Of a stretch of DNA of 64,000 bases, positions 46,602 through 57,855 are shown one piece after another. Each line of letters begins with the position of its first letter. Within the stretch, counting starts at the first letter, position 1. The notes beneath the pieces are model-generated. The model worked only from the letters and a program-made list of their open reading frames with translations, was not told the origin of the DNA and ran no database searches. A program made the position numbers and the translations under genes. The stretch comes from Cryptomeria japonica (lineage: Eukaryota > Streptophyta > Pinopsida > Cupressales > Cupressaceae), in NCBI RefSeq assembly GCF_030272615.1, contig NC_081414.1, positions 783,348,119 to 783,412,118 on the forward strand, written 5' to 3'.

Positions 46602-48699
46602 TAGATTCGACCGCGTTTGCCGATTTCAAAGACCAGCAGAGGCAGGAGAGCCGGTAAGTACCACCAAACCTCCTCATACTTTGACGCATTTAATTTTGTC
46701 ATTAATGCATGGTAGAAAGAGCAATAAATGTGCTTAGGAATAGTGTACAAAAAAAGTGCAAAACGTGAAATCGCGTCTGCGTCAGTGCCAGGCGTGTCTG
46801 TGTCATACAGACGCGTCTGTGTAAGGGGTAACAGCGTCTGTGTTTTTACTGTTTCAAAAATTTCAAATTTTCATTGATTCGATTTTCGGATTTTGCACTT
46901 AGGGTTTCAGATCTGGTTTATTTTTGGACTAACCCTTTCAGATCTAGCTAACTAAGTTTGTGCAGCTTGTTTTGGAAGCAAAAACATTTTTGTTGAAGGC
47001 CCCTCTTTCACAAAGTCTTTTGGGTTTTTAAAATTTACCTAACTTGTGTGCTTGCAGGAAGGGGTGATCATTTGAAACAACCCAAACTACTAACAAATTT
47101 TGTTGCAGGGCCTTGGCTAGGGTTTTGAAATTTTGTTGTGTGCCTTGTTTTCATAGATTAGCAAACACTTCAATTGGTGCACTAAAATTGAATCATTGTC
47201 TTTTGTGTCTTGAGCAATAGGCTCTTTTGGTTTAATCTTTAGAGGGCCTGTCTTCCCGTGTGGTCATTCAGACTACTAGTGAGAAGAGAACGACCCAAGT
47301 GGTAGCAAAAGAAAAGCCATCTTCTTCCAAACCACTATAATCAAATGTATTCATGGTGAAAACTATGAATAACGTGTGCTAATTAGTTCATACCGACACT
47401 ATGTCTCCCCATAAACCCGTTTGATCAAATTTATTTGATCATTTGTAGGGCGTAACCCCTATCGGCTGGGAGCCTTCTGTATTTACAAAGCTGAAAGTGC
47501 TGCATGTATGGCCACACAAGCGGATGCCCTTACTAGCACCTTTTTGTTTTAGAAGCCCAAATCCTTCTAGTTGTTGAGGCAGGAGGTCGGACCTCTGGTA
47601 GCGGCCCACACACATACGGTTCTTAGTAGAGATACAAAGTTCGCCATGGGGAGTTTTCATGGGGACTGATGCTTGGCTGACCCAAGAAGTGAGTGCCGAG
47701 GGTGGAGCCAGTGAGGTCAAGCATCTAAGTATCCGCTCTGAATAGCTTAGCCTCGGGGGTAAAACCCTATGTGGGATCAACAACTATTGTCTTGGCCAGC
47801 CATAAGAATTGTGCTTGTCTTATGTTAAACATTCAAAACATTGAAGACCAAACAACAAAACATTGTGTCTTTTGTGTCTTCAAGTGTATGCAAAACATTT
47901 TACATCAAACAACACACTTTTGGAGTCTAAACACTTGCAAACATTGAGTCCTCATCAACATTGTGTCCTCTTGTCACGAAAAATAGTCAAACAGTTGGAT
48001 TTGGTCACAGCAAAACAACTTCACAGATCGGAAAAATTGCACGAAGTTTACAGAAACGTGTCTGTGTCTATTTTAACCACGTCTGAGTCATCTAAGCGCG
48101 TCTGTGAAGGGCATAATAGCATCTGTGTTTCTAGAAGCGTCTGTGTCAAACAGAGACACGTCTGTGTCTGGGAATCGCGTCTGTGAAGCATACAGAAGCA
48201 TCTGTGTACAGAATTGAAATTTTTTACAGTCCAGCAAACAAAGGAAATCAGTTTCGAAATACTTGAGCTTCCTAGGTTGTTTCTTCAGGTTTCATCTAGC
48301 ATTCAACCTGTCTTTGGGTCTCATATAGTCCATCATTGCTTCACATTTCATTTTACATTCATACTTGTCTAAACTTGAGTCAAAAGGTCACTTGCTTGTC
48401 CTCATCATACTTTGTCAACACACTACATACAACTACACTTTGCTAAGTGGTCCCTCATCAAGGTTTATTACCTTTGGGTCTCATTTGGTCTTACTTAGAG
48501 TCGAGGTCAGCTTACCTCATCAAGAGAAACTATTATCTCTTTGGAAGTCACACCTACTCTACTACTTACATACTTGGTCTTACACTTTGGACATTGCAAG
48601 TACACCTCAAGATTCATTTACACTTCATACAACTCTTGGTCTTCCATACTCTTTCCATTTTTCATCTAGTCTCTCACATCTTGGTCAAACACCTAGTTC
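46602..48699 (+). other. Long leader of Tat-2 with donor/acceptor sites and motif arrays
   Basis: No TGG-starting primer site is visible at 46,602. Instead the sequence is one arm of an inverted repeat (46,603-46,822). A textbook splice donor CCG|GTAAGT lies after 46,653, and acceptors TTGCAG end at 47,057 and 47,108, so the leader could be spliced. GCGTCTGTGT-type motifs cluster at 46,772-46,842 and 48,055-48,212. A more GC-rich block (47,240-47,790) separates them. Minus-strand frames here (47,783-47,439) lack any domain. Gag starts at 48,700. Confidence 0.7.
46603..46822 (+). repeat. Inverted-repeat arm A (leader side)
   Basis: This is the reverse complement of 60,560-60,779 with about 15 mismatches in 220 bases (~93%) by eye. 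It begins one base past the LTR-proximal T. It contains a copy of the last 18 codons of antisense exon 1 (three differences: CGC/TGC, CAA/CGA, CAG/CAA), then GTAAGT, and ends in GCGTCTGTGT motifs. Confidence 0.93.
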
Positions 48700-50997
48700 A
48701 TGGTTGAAACCCGCCTTCAAAAATCTAGGAGAAAAGCTAAAGAAGCTCAAGAGTCCGCAAACATGAGTTCTTATGAGTATGAAAATGATTTATTTTTCAA
48801 TCCTGAGCACACTACATTGCCTGACATGGATGTTTATAGACACAATCCCAATGTGGAAAACACAAACACTACAAACAAAAATGCTACACACAATGACAAT
48901 GTGGACAACTTTTCAATACAATCAGTAGATATAGAAGAATCCATTATGAATCCTCATTTCAATAGATTGGTTGAAGAGATAATGAAGAGAGATAGACAGT
49001 ACTTTTTACACATGATGGCACAAAGTGGAGCTAAAATACCTCATGACTTTGACATGTCTCAATTTATGGAAAACCGACCTTTGCAACAAACTCACTCCAA
49101 CATGGATCAAAGGAGACCCAATAGTGGAGGAAATAGAGGACCACATATGGTACCTGAGTCACCATCAGCTTTGCTTCAAAAACCAGAAGTCCCACATACA
49201 CAGGGTCAAACATATGATACTTACCTTCGAAGACCATTATGGAAGCCTTATGCAGATAGATATGCTCAATCACATGCTCAAGCTATGGATCAATCAAAAC
49301 AAGTGGACATTCAAAGGCATGCCCAAAATTTGGACATAAGGAAACCTCATGTCAAATTTGGGGGCAACACAATAGAAAATGAAATGCCTATAGAATATGG
49401 TATACATGCACAAAATAGATATGGGGTTCCTCAACATGAAGCTATACCAAGTGCTCCCTATATGCCGCATCAATATAGACCTCCTCCATATGAACATGTC
49501 TATGATCAATATCATCCATACATGCAACAAGCTCCTCCTCAAATTGGTGTCTCAAACATGGGGTATGCTACAAGAAATCGATCGCCACCTAAAAATAATT
49601 TGGAGCAACAAATCAGAGATCTACAAAATAAAATGGAGGACATGAGTACACCAAAACCAACATACACTATGAGAGACATATGTCCTTATCCATTTGATAA
49701 GAGCATTCCAATGCCTCCATTTCTTGCACACTTTGTGACGCCAAAATTTGACAAGTATAGAGGAAAAGGAGACCCCAAGGCACACATACGACAATTTTTC
49801 ATAGCCTGCATTGAGGTAGCGGTAGAAGAAACATATTTGATGAGGTTGTTTCCACAGAGCTTAGGCGATCAAGCTATGGAATGGTTCTCTCAATTACCAC
49901 CTGGTATTAAGTCATGGGGTGACTTAGCAGAGGCATTTATTCAGCATTTCTCCTACAATATAGAAACAGATATCTCAGTCACTACTTTGTGCAATACTAA
50001 GCAAAAGGAGGGAGAATCTTTTGCGTCATTTTTACAAAGATGGAGAAATCTAGCTAGCAGATGCTCTTGCGAAATCCCACAGAAACAAATGGTAGAAATG
50101 TTCACTCAAAATGTTAACAAGGACATTGGCTATGATCTAAGGAAAGCTTGTTTGTCCACCTTCAAGGATGTTATTGAAAAGGGTTTAGCAACAGAAAAGG
50201 TCTTAATTGAACAAGGAATTATTAAGATATTCAAGGAAAACAAAGATGACTTTAAAGGAAAAGACAAGCCAAGATTTTGGAATAAAAACAAGAACACAGT
50301 CAATGATGGTGTTGTTGATGCCAATACAGTGAGACCCAAATTCATCTTTTCGGGATCAAGTTCTACAAACAATCAAGTGAATACTCAAACAACTTCTAGA
50401 CCATGAAGGAAGTACACCCCATTGGGAGAACCACTTGAATCAGTCTTCAAAAAGCTTGTGGCAAGTAAAGTGATCACAGTTCCATATTTTCCTCCATATG
50501 AACCAAAGGTCAAACCAAATTGGTGGAATGATGATGAGTATTGTGAATTTCATAAAAGCAAGGGTCATAAGACAGGAAATTGTCACCAACTGAAGAACAT
50601 TGTGCAAGATCTCATTGATAGAGGTGATATTGAGATTGAGGGACACTCATCCAATCAAGAACACGAGATGTTTAAGGAACCGTTCCCAAAGCATGACAAA
50701 GGAAAAACCAAAGTCACAGATGATCAGGCCAACTATACTAGAGCACCTTATAACTATGATTCAACTATCAATCACATCTCAATGGACAATCATATCTCTA
50801 CTATTACCATCAAGAACAAAAACCCTGAGAATCCTCCTCAGAGACCCAAGATTGTTCTAAGAGGTGTTGGATCTTCTTCTGAACATACCTCTGAATGTCA
50901 TGTTACAACTTGTCGAGGTAAAATTACTTTGCCAGGTGCCTCAACTAAAAATACCACTTCTTCGTCAACCAAACCTGAGTATGACCTTGTAGAATAG
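48700..50997 (+). pseudogene. gag: Tat-2 gag, one internal stop
   Basis: The start is MVETRLQKSRRKAKEAQESA. A Gln/Pro/His/Tyr-rich stretch (about residues 90-300) leads to the gag core at about 49,690-50,180 (FDKYRGKGDPKAHIRQFFIA, DQAMEWFSQLPPGIKSWGDL and TTLCNTKQKEGESFASFLQR). The nucleocapsid-like CEFHKSKGHKTGNCHQLKN motif (C-x2-H-x4-H-x4-C) is near 50,540, followed by IVQDLIDRG. It is one frame throughout. A single TGA at 50,404-50,406 (explicable as CGA to TGA) sits between core and nucleocapsid, and TAG at 50,995-50,997 (CAG to TAG) follows. The region is colinear with Tat-1 gag at 60-1,858. Confidence 0.9.
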
Positions 50998-52110
50998 TTA
51001 GGGAAGACACCTGCACTCATCTCCATCCTTGAGCTCTTACGTATATCCCCCACTCATAAAGCTATTCTTGAAAAAATCTTGAGAGACACCGTCGTTCCTA
51101 TTGATCTGAATGTGGACCAGTTTCAAGCCATGGTGGGATACCTTTCCATTCCACACTCCCTCACATTCACGGAAGCCAATGATGCCTCCCTAAATCAGCC
51201 ACATAATGCACCTTTACACGTTGAAGCCTTCATACACAAACATCGAATAAAGCGAGTCCTGATAGATGGAGGAGCTGGTCTAAACATTTGTACATTGAGC
51301 ACCATTAAACAATTAGGATATTCTGATAAAGCTGTGAATTCTATAAATCAAATCACCATCAAGGCATATGACGATGAAGAGTGTTCATCCAAGGGCACAG
51401 TCACCTTACCTCTAAGAATTGGGCCAGTCAAAAAGGATGTGGTTTGTCAAGTACTTGATCTGGATCTCACATACAACATATTGCTAGGACGTCCTTGGAT
51501 TCATGAAATGAGGGCAGTCCCATCGACCTATCATCAATGCATTAAGTTTCCTCATAATGGAGTTGAGGTAATAGTTAACAGTGATCCTAATCCATTCATA
51601 TATTGCAATAACCTGAGATCACATACTGAGACCATCATTCCCAATAATCGTGAAGTTGTTCCTTCTTCGGCACACATTGACCCTGAGTCATTGAAACCTT
51701 CGACATCAAAACAAGGTGAACTTAAAGGCAAATTTCAAGACAAAGGCATGGGAGAATACACTTTAAATCAGACAATGTATTTACGACAAGTCATGAGCTC
51801 TCCAAAAGAATATGGAAGGACACATCCTAACAAGCAAATATCCATCATGATACTCAAATGGGATCCTACTACCTTTCAAAGATGGGGCGAACTAGAAGAG
51901 GAAGATTTATACAAAATTCTCTACAAAGACATTGAAGAGGACACACATGATTAGATCAATATACCTTGTGAGAAATATGGCAAAGGCTTCAAGATTCTAC
52001 AAAAATTCGGGTATGATGGAAAAAGCCCTCTTGGGTTACGCAAATAAGGCGTCATGGAACCCTTACAACTTGAATTGACTGTAAAAAGAGAACGCTCAAA
52101 GGGACTTGGT
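50998..52110 (+). pseudogene. Tat-2 protease and G-patch
   Basis: It continues the gag frame. The aspartic protease core is intact by motif: VLIDGGAGLNICTLSTIKQL (from ~51,257) and ILLGRPWIHEMRAVPSTYHQ (~51,480). A G-patch-like segment follows at about 51,970-52,110 (YGKGFKILQKFGYDGKSPLG ... RSKGLGF), carrying Gly residues at the expected places. Stops are at 51,952-51,954 (TAG) and ~52,045 (TAA), both explicable as Gln codons. G-patches bind RNA or RNA helicases, and here it would tether pol to the genome RNA (inferred). Confidence 0.85.
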
Positions 52111-54330
52111 TTTCTTGCTTCCAAGATCCATACTAAAAGGACAGAAGGGGTATCACAAATCAAAATTGCCAAAGTTCAACAAGAGGATTACTATTCCACA
52201 GATTCCAACGAATGGGAATGGGGTTCAGACAAATCCTCCAGTGACTATGAGCTCACCGAGACATTCAGAGAGCCAGATGAACCCACAGAAGAAGAGGAAT
52301 TTTATAAAAAGTTCAGAGTTGGTCAAGAAACAACCCATAAGGATTCCGCACAGTCTTCGTCTCAAGGTTCTAGGTCGAAATCACATAGGATGAGAACACC
52401 TGTCCCGAAAGGCGCTACTAGTGACGATAATTTGGATTCGCTTGCGATCGAAACTGATGAGGAGAGTGCCATCGATGACCTCGACGATTGCCTCGGTATA
52501 CCCGAATATAACCACATCTTCACTCTTAGCCCTGCAAACTCAAAAAATATTAAAGGCCTTCCCCTTGTTCACCACCAACTCATTGACTGGGATTATGAAG
52601 GATCAGCACAATTTGACACATTTCAAAATGACGAAGCTATTATGGACTATTTTGGCATACGAGATGATCTTCCCCCTGGGGACCACAAAGCAGGATACAT
52701 CATAGAACTCAACAACATGGCATATTTTGGTGAGGGTGTCGGATCTTCCAGTCGCAAAAATGTGAAAATAAGAACAAATCAAGGGTCTTATGGCGAAAAC
52801 CACACTGTGGCGCTATCTGAATCCAAAAAAGTAAAAAGAAAGGACGTATCTGAGGGCGAAAACCTCTCTGAGGCACCCGAAGATGGAAGGCTCAACATTC
52901 TCCCAGCATCATATGAAGAAAAATCATCCATGTTGGTAGAGGAGACTATCAAAACGAACATTGGTACAGAAGAGGTTCCACACAATATATTCTTGGCTCA
53001 ATCATTAATAGAGTCCGAAAGATCAAAATTCATAAGCTTCTTCAAAGAACGACAAATCAACTTTGCATGGTCATATGCTGATATGCTTGGACTAGATCCA
53101 GATTTGGTAATGCATCATTTGACAGTCAAACCGGGGGCAAAGCCAGTGAAACAAAAATTGAGAAAAATGCATCCACAAGTGGCATTACTAGTCAAAGCAG
53201 AGCTAGAGAAATTATTGGATGTCAGATTCATACGCCCAATTGATTATCCCGAATGGATCTCCAACTTAGTACCTGTCAGTAAACCAGATCGCAGCATCAG
53301 AATATGTACATATTTCAGAGACATCAACAAAGCTTGTCCAAAAGATGACTTCCCATTACCAAATATTGACTTGATCATTGATCTTACAGCAGGTCACGAA
53401 ATGTTATCTTTAATGGATGGATTTTCTGGTGATAACCAAATCAGGATTGCACCCAAGGATCAACACAAAACATCATTCACTTGTCCGTGGGGAACTTTCT
53501 GTTGGAATGTCATGCCCTTTGGGCTGAAAAATGCATGCGCTACATATCAAAGAGCAATGACCATTATCTTTCACGATCTCATGCACATAACCATGGAAGA
53601 TTATGTGGATGATCTCTTGGGAAAATCAATAGATAGAGATACACATTTGGACATACTTTCAGTCGTCTTTGATCAGTTGGAAAAATACAAAGTAAGATTA
53701 AACCCCAAGAAATGTGTCTTTGGAGTAACCTCCAGGAAGCTCCTAGGATTCATTGTGTCTAAAAGAGGAATCGAAGCCGATCCAGCAAAAGTCAAGGCTA
53801 TCTTGGACATGCCGCCACCCAGAAATATCAGTCAACTTCGATCCTTACAAGGGAGACTCCAGTCTATACGAAGATTCATAGCACAACTTGCAGATAAGTG
53901 TAATCCTTTTCAGCACCTGCTACATAAAAATATCAAGTTCAAATGGGATGATAACTGTCAACAAGCTTTTCAGACGCTCAAAGATTATCTTTTGAATCTG
54001 CCAGTTTTGATGCCACCAATTCCAGATCAGCCTTTGTTACTATACATATCAGCTACTCCAACAGCACTGGGGGCACTCCTAGCACAACAAATAGCTGACG
54101 GCAAGGAAAAAGCAGTATACTATATCAGTCGCACATTGGTGGGATATGAGCTAAACTACACACCAATTGAGCGTGCATGTCTCGCTGTGGTCTTTGCTTC
54201 ACAGAAATTATGACATTATATGCTCACTCACAAGACTAAGTTGATTGCAAGAATTGATCCATTAAAATATATTCTCAACAAAGCTACACTTACTGGGTGA
54301 CTGGCCAAGTGGGTAATGATCCTGAGTGAA
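52111..54330 (+). pseudogene. Tat-2 linker, reverse transcriptase and first RNase H
   Basis: A 719-codon stretch (52,054-54,213) has no stop. An acidic linker ends in GENLSEAPEDGR. RT motifs seen are GAKPVKQKLRKMHPQVALLV, RPIDYPEWISNLVPVSK, SLMDGFSGDNQI (motif A Asp kept, but Tyr to Asp in the SGYNQ turn), MPFGLKNACATYQRAM (Gly to Cys) and MEDYVDDLLGKSI (catalytic YVDD intact). ICTYFRD replaces ICTDFRD. RNase H 1 spans KFKWDDNCQQAFQTLKDYLL to YYISRTLVGYELNYTPIERA. TGA codons at 54,211-54,213 and 54,298-54,300 fit CGA to TGA. Confidence 0.92.
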
Positions 54331-54936
54331 TTCGACATCGAGTATGTGGACAGAAAAGCAATAAAAGGACAAGCAATCATGGATCAACTAGCAGATGCTC
54401 CCATGATAGATGATGTTTCTCTAAATTCAGAATTTCCAGATGAATCCATTTTAACAATATCACATGTAAGGCCATGGCAACTGTACTTTGACGGCTCATA
54501 CACACAACACGGGGTAGGAGCTGGTATTCTCTTTATAACTCCTCAAGGAGATTCTATACCAAAATCATACCGCTTATCATTTCCTTGCACCAACAATATA
54601 GCGGAATATGAGGCATTAACAAATGGATTACGAATTGCAGTTCAATGGAAGATCTAAGAACTTCGTGTTTTTGGGGATTCTCAACTTGTCATCCACCAAG
54701 CAACTGATGATTACCAAACAAAAGATGAAAAATTAATGCCTTACAAGCAACTGGTAGATGATTTGAAACAACACTTCACAAAGATAGATTTTGAGCAGAT
54801 ACCAAGAGAGCAGAATCGTGCTGCAGATGCCATGGCTACAATTGCTTCACTGATTGATCTACCTCAAAATGAGACCTGCTATGAGTTCCTAGTAGACAAC
54901 CTATTGGTTCCTTGATATGAGATCACTCCTACTGAA
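54331..54936 (+). pseudogene. Tat-2 second (archaeal-type) RNase H
   Basis: The second RNase H is typical of the Tat lineage: LYFDGSYTQHGVGAG, NIAEYEALTNGLRIAV, VFGDSQLVIHQ and REQNRAADAMATIASL give the D-E-D-D set. Stops are TAA at 54,655-54,657 (CAA to TAA) and TGA at 54,913-54,915 (possibly TGG to TGA), all in frame 1. Confidence 0.87.
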
Positions 54937-56223
54937 ATGATATGCATTGTTGGTCCTGAATCCCAGTTATATGGTTCCATATTCACATATCTTCGCGACA
55001 ATATCTTACCTCCTGATCTATCAAATAACCAACGTCGCACCTTCATTCGCCAATCCTCTCAATATGTCATTTTAGCTGATATCCTATACCGGCGAGGTCT
55101 AGATGGTACTCTTCTTAGATGTTTAGAAAGCGACGAAGCTCAGATTGCGTTACATGAAGTGCATGAAGGGATATGTGGTCCACATGCTAGTGGTCCTACC
55201 TTGGCCAAGAAACTCATCAGGACTGGATATTACTGGCCCAATATGGAAAGAGACTCATATCAGTTTGTCAAGAAATGTAAGCAATGTCAAATTCATGGAG
55301 ACCTCATACATGCATCAGCACAAGAACTACAACCACTTGCGTCTCCTTGGCCCTTTTGTTAGTAGGGACTTGATCTCATAGGCAAGATTCACCCTCCTTT
55401 TTCCAATGGTCATAAATTCATTATCATAGCCACAGAGTGTTTCACAAAGTGGATTGAAGCTGTGCCTCTCACACAAGTCACTGGGAAACAAATTGCTACT
55501 TTCATCCTTAACTATATCATTTGCCGATATGGTATTCCTAATTCCATTATTACTGATAACGGGCGTCCCTTCAAAAATCAGGATGTTCGTGAACTTTGTG
55601 ACCGCTTCCATATTTCCCATCATTTCTCCACACCATATTACCCCCAAGGTAATGGCCAAGCTGAGGCGTCTAATAAAACAATTCTTAAAATCCTCAAAAA
55701 GACAGTCGATGACGCTGGCCGTAACTGGCATATCCAACTCAATCCTGCACTTTGGGCCTATCGCACAAGTGTCCACACACCTACAGGAGCTACACCCTAC
55801 TCACTTGTCTACGGCGCTGAAGCCATCTTGCCTATTGAGGTCGAGTTACCTTCTTTACGGGTCTCTTTGCAAAACATCATCAATGATGAAGATTACAGGG
55901 TCTCTTGCTTACAAGAACTAGAACTGTTGGATGAACGGAGACAAACTACTTTTAATCATCTCAAGGCTTACCAACAACGAATGAGTCACAGCTACAATCA
56001 CAAAGTCAAGCCTCGCACATTTGAAGTAGGTGACTTAGTTCTCAGAGAATATCCTAAAAATCAACAAGACAGAGAGAAGAGGGGCAAGTTTGAACCAAAC
56101 TGGCTTGGTCCTTACATCGTTACAGCAGTCTATGGGTCTGGGGCATATCAGCTCTCTACTACAGAAGGTGAACCTTTGGAGGATCCTATCAACAGCATGC
56201 ACCTTCGCAAGTTCTACACATAG
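54937..56223 (+). pseudogene. Tat-2 integrase
   Basis: The zinc head is LHEVHEGICGPHASG...CKQCQIHG. Two consecutive TAG codons (55,360-55,365) sit just before GLDLIGKIHP (Asp 1). The rest is open from 55,462: IITDNGRPFKNQDVRELCDR (Asp 2), YYPQGNGQAEASNKTILKIL (Glu) and the C-terminal GPYIVTAVYGSGAYQLSTTE. It ends INSMHLRKFYT with TAG at 56,221-56,223. There is no chromodomain. It lacks only the two stops of being a full domain. Confidence 0.92.
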
Positions 56224-57855
56224 CTCTTCGGAGTATCCTAATTCAAAAATACAAAAAAAATCAAAAAAATTCAAAAATACAAAAAAATTATAAAACAAAA
56301 AAATCATTACTTGGTGAAAACCTGGCAAATAGGCGCCTTGTGACACAAAAAAAAACATTGAAAAATCAAAAAAGTAAAGAGAAATAATTTCGTCCAATGG
56401 TGAAAACCACTTCGTGGCACCCTGGGCAAGTACCATGGTGAAAACTGGGTCACCAACGCCATGCGTAGAGACATTGCTCCTCCCTCCTTCAGGATTCACT
56501 TTCATCCTTTCACATTGCACACACTCACAACCTATTCACTCACAATAAACTTACCCATTCCCATCATGGCTTGTTATTGATCTACCCAAGATTGGTTAGC
56601 CGTTCATAATAAACCTCCCTTTCCATCCATAATAAATCAGATCCTATCTGTGACTAAGGCAAATCCTACATCTAGTGATGGGTGTGGAACTAAAAACACC
56701 ACATGTTTCGAGGAGTATAGTTTCTTCCAGCTTTCTTCAGTTTATCCGCGCACAATCCGCAATAAAGCAACATTTGCATCACAGATCTACAATAAAGTTT
56801 CGTTTTCTCCGCAATAAAGTATCAACTTCATGGATTCAGTCAGTTTCAGATGAGACATAGTAGCAACAATGGGCTTCAACAAATCAAATATTTCAACAGA
56901 CTCAGACAATATATGGTTCAGTGCTATCTATCTTTTTTGTGAAAGTGAACATTGTGACCACAATCAAATAAGACTTATACAAGTGACAAGAGACATTAAA
57001 CTTGAGGACTACAGTGGATGTTGGTGTCGAGTCTTGGTTTTCTTTTGATTTTATCTTTTGGTGACATGTCTTTTAGCTTTTCCAGGATGTCTTTGACTAG
57101 AGATTCTATCTCCAAGATGTCTTTGACTAGAAAGGTGAGGATGGGGTATCGTCACCTATTTGCATTTGCTGTCTGTGGATTGTCTTTTAGTAATGCTATG
57201 ACTTGTCCAAGGATATGAGGACATTGTGAGTCTAGTATGAACTGGGGCATTCCTTGTTTGTGACTGTCTTATCTCCATGCAAACGGGTACAATGACTTTC
57301 TGGGTCAAACATATGCCTCGATTGTCATAACCTATTTTGCCATAATAAGCTCAATGATGACAATGCACAAGAAGCTCTTTCATGATCATATCTTCTGTCT
57401 CCGATCCCTCTTTCTTGATTGACTTCCATCATCCTTCTTGAGTCCGCGTAGCCTGCTATCACATGACTGAGTATAATGACACACCAAAAATACTTACATT
57501 TCATGTAGTTGCACCTGTATTACCACATATAAGCATTTCATACATACATATAGATATCACAATTGCATCACATCCTGCACACAACACCTGTTAGCACAAT
57601 TTACATTTACATTATCATATTCATCTGCATCACATACATTTACATTTGCATTGGCATAACATATAAAACATAAAACAACAAAAACATTGCATTGCATCAT
57701 ATACATATTTGCATCCATATCATAAGCATACATTCTAAGAATATCTCATCACATAGGTACACATGCATATAGCTGCTGCAAAAATGAATCAACTCTCATA
57801 TATAATCAAATGTGTCATGATACAATGATGTCAAAAAAATCATATGGCTACAAAA
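56224..57855 (+). other. Tat-2 3' non-coding region between integrase and antisense gene
   Basis: The first 260 bases hold three GGTGAAAAC(C/T) motifs (about 56,314, 56,398 and 56,437) with GGCGCC, GGCACC or ACGCCA nearby and GGGCAAGTACCATGGTGAAAA. The Tat-1 region 7,017-7,084 is similar. The rest is AT-rich with CATTTACATT/CATATA low-complexity near 57,590-57,760 and no supported gene. The antisense gene's 3' end would fall at its right border. Confidence 0.6.

Noticed and set aside
46603-46660. Arm A as an expressed sense-strand exon 1
   Set aside because: The frame matching antisense exon 1 has no ATG upstream before a TAG at 46,561, so it cannot start translation there by itself.
47439-47783. 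114-aa minus-strand ORF in the Tat-2 leader
   Set aside because: No domain, it lies in a conserved non-coding leader and has no promoter or splice context; treated as a chance frame.
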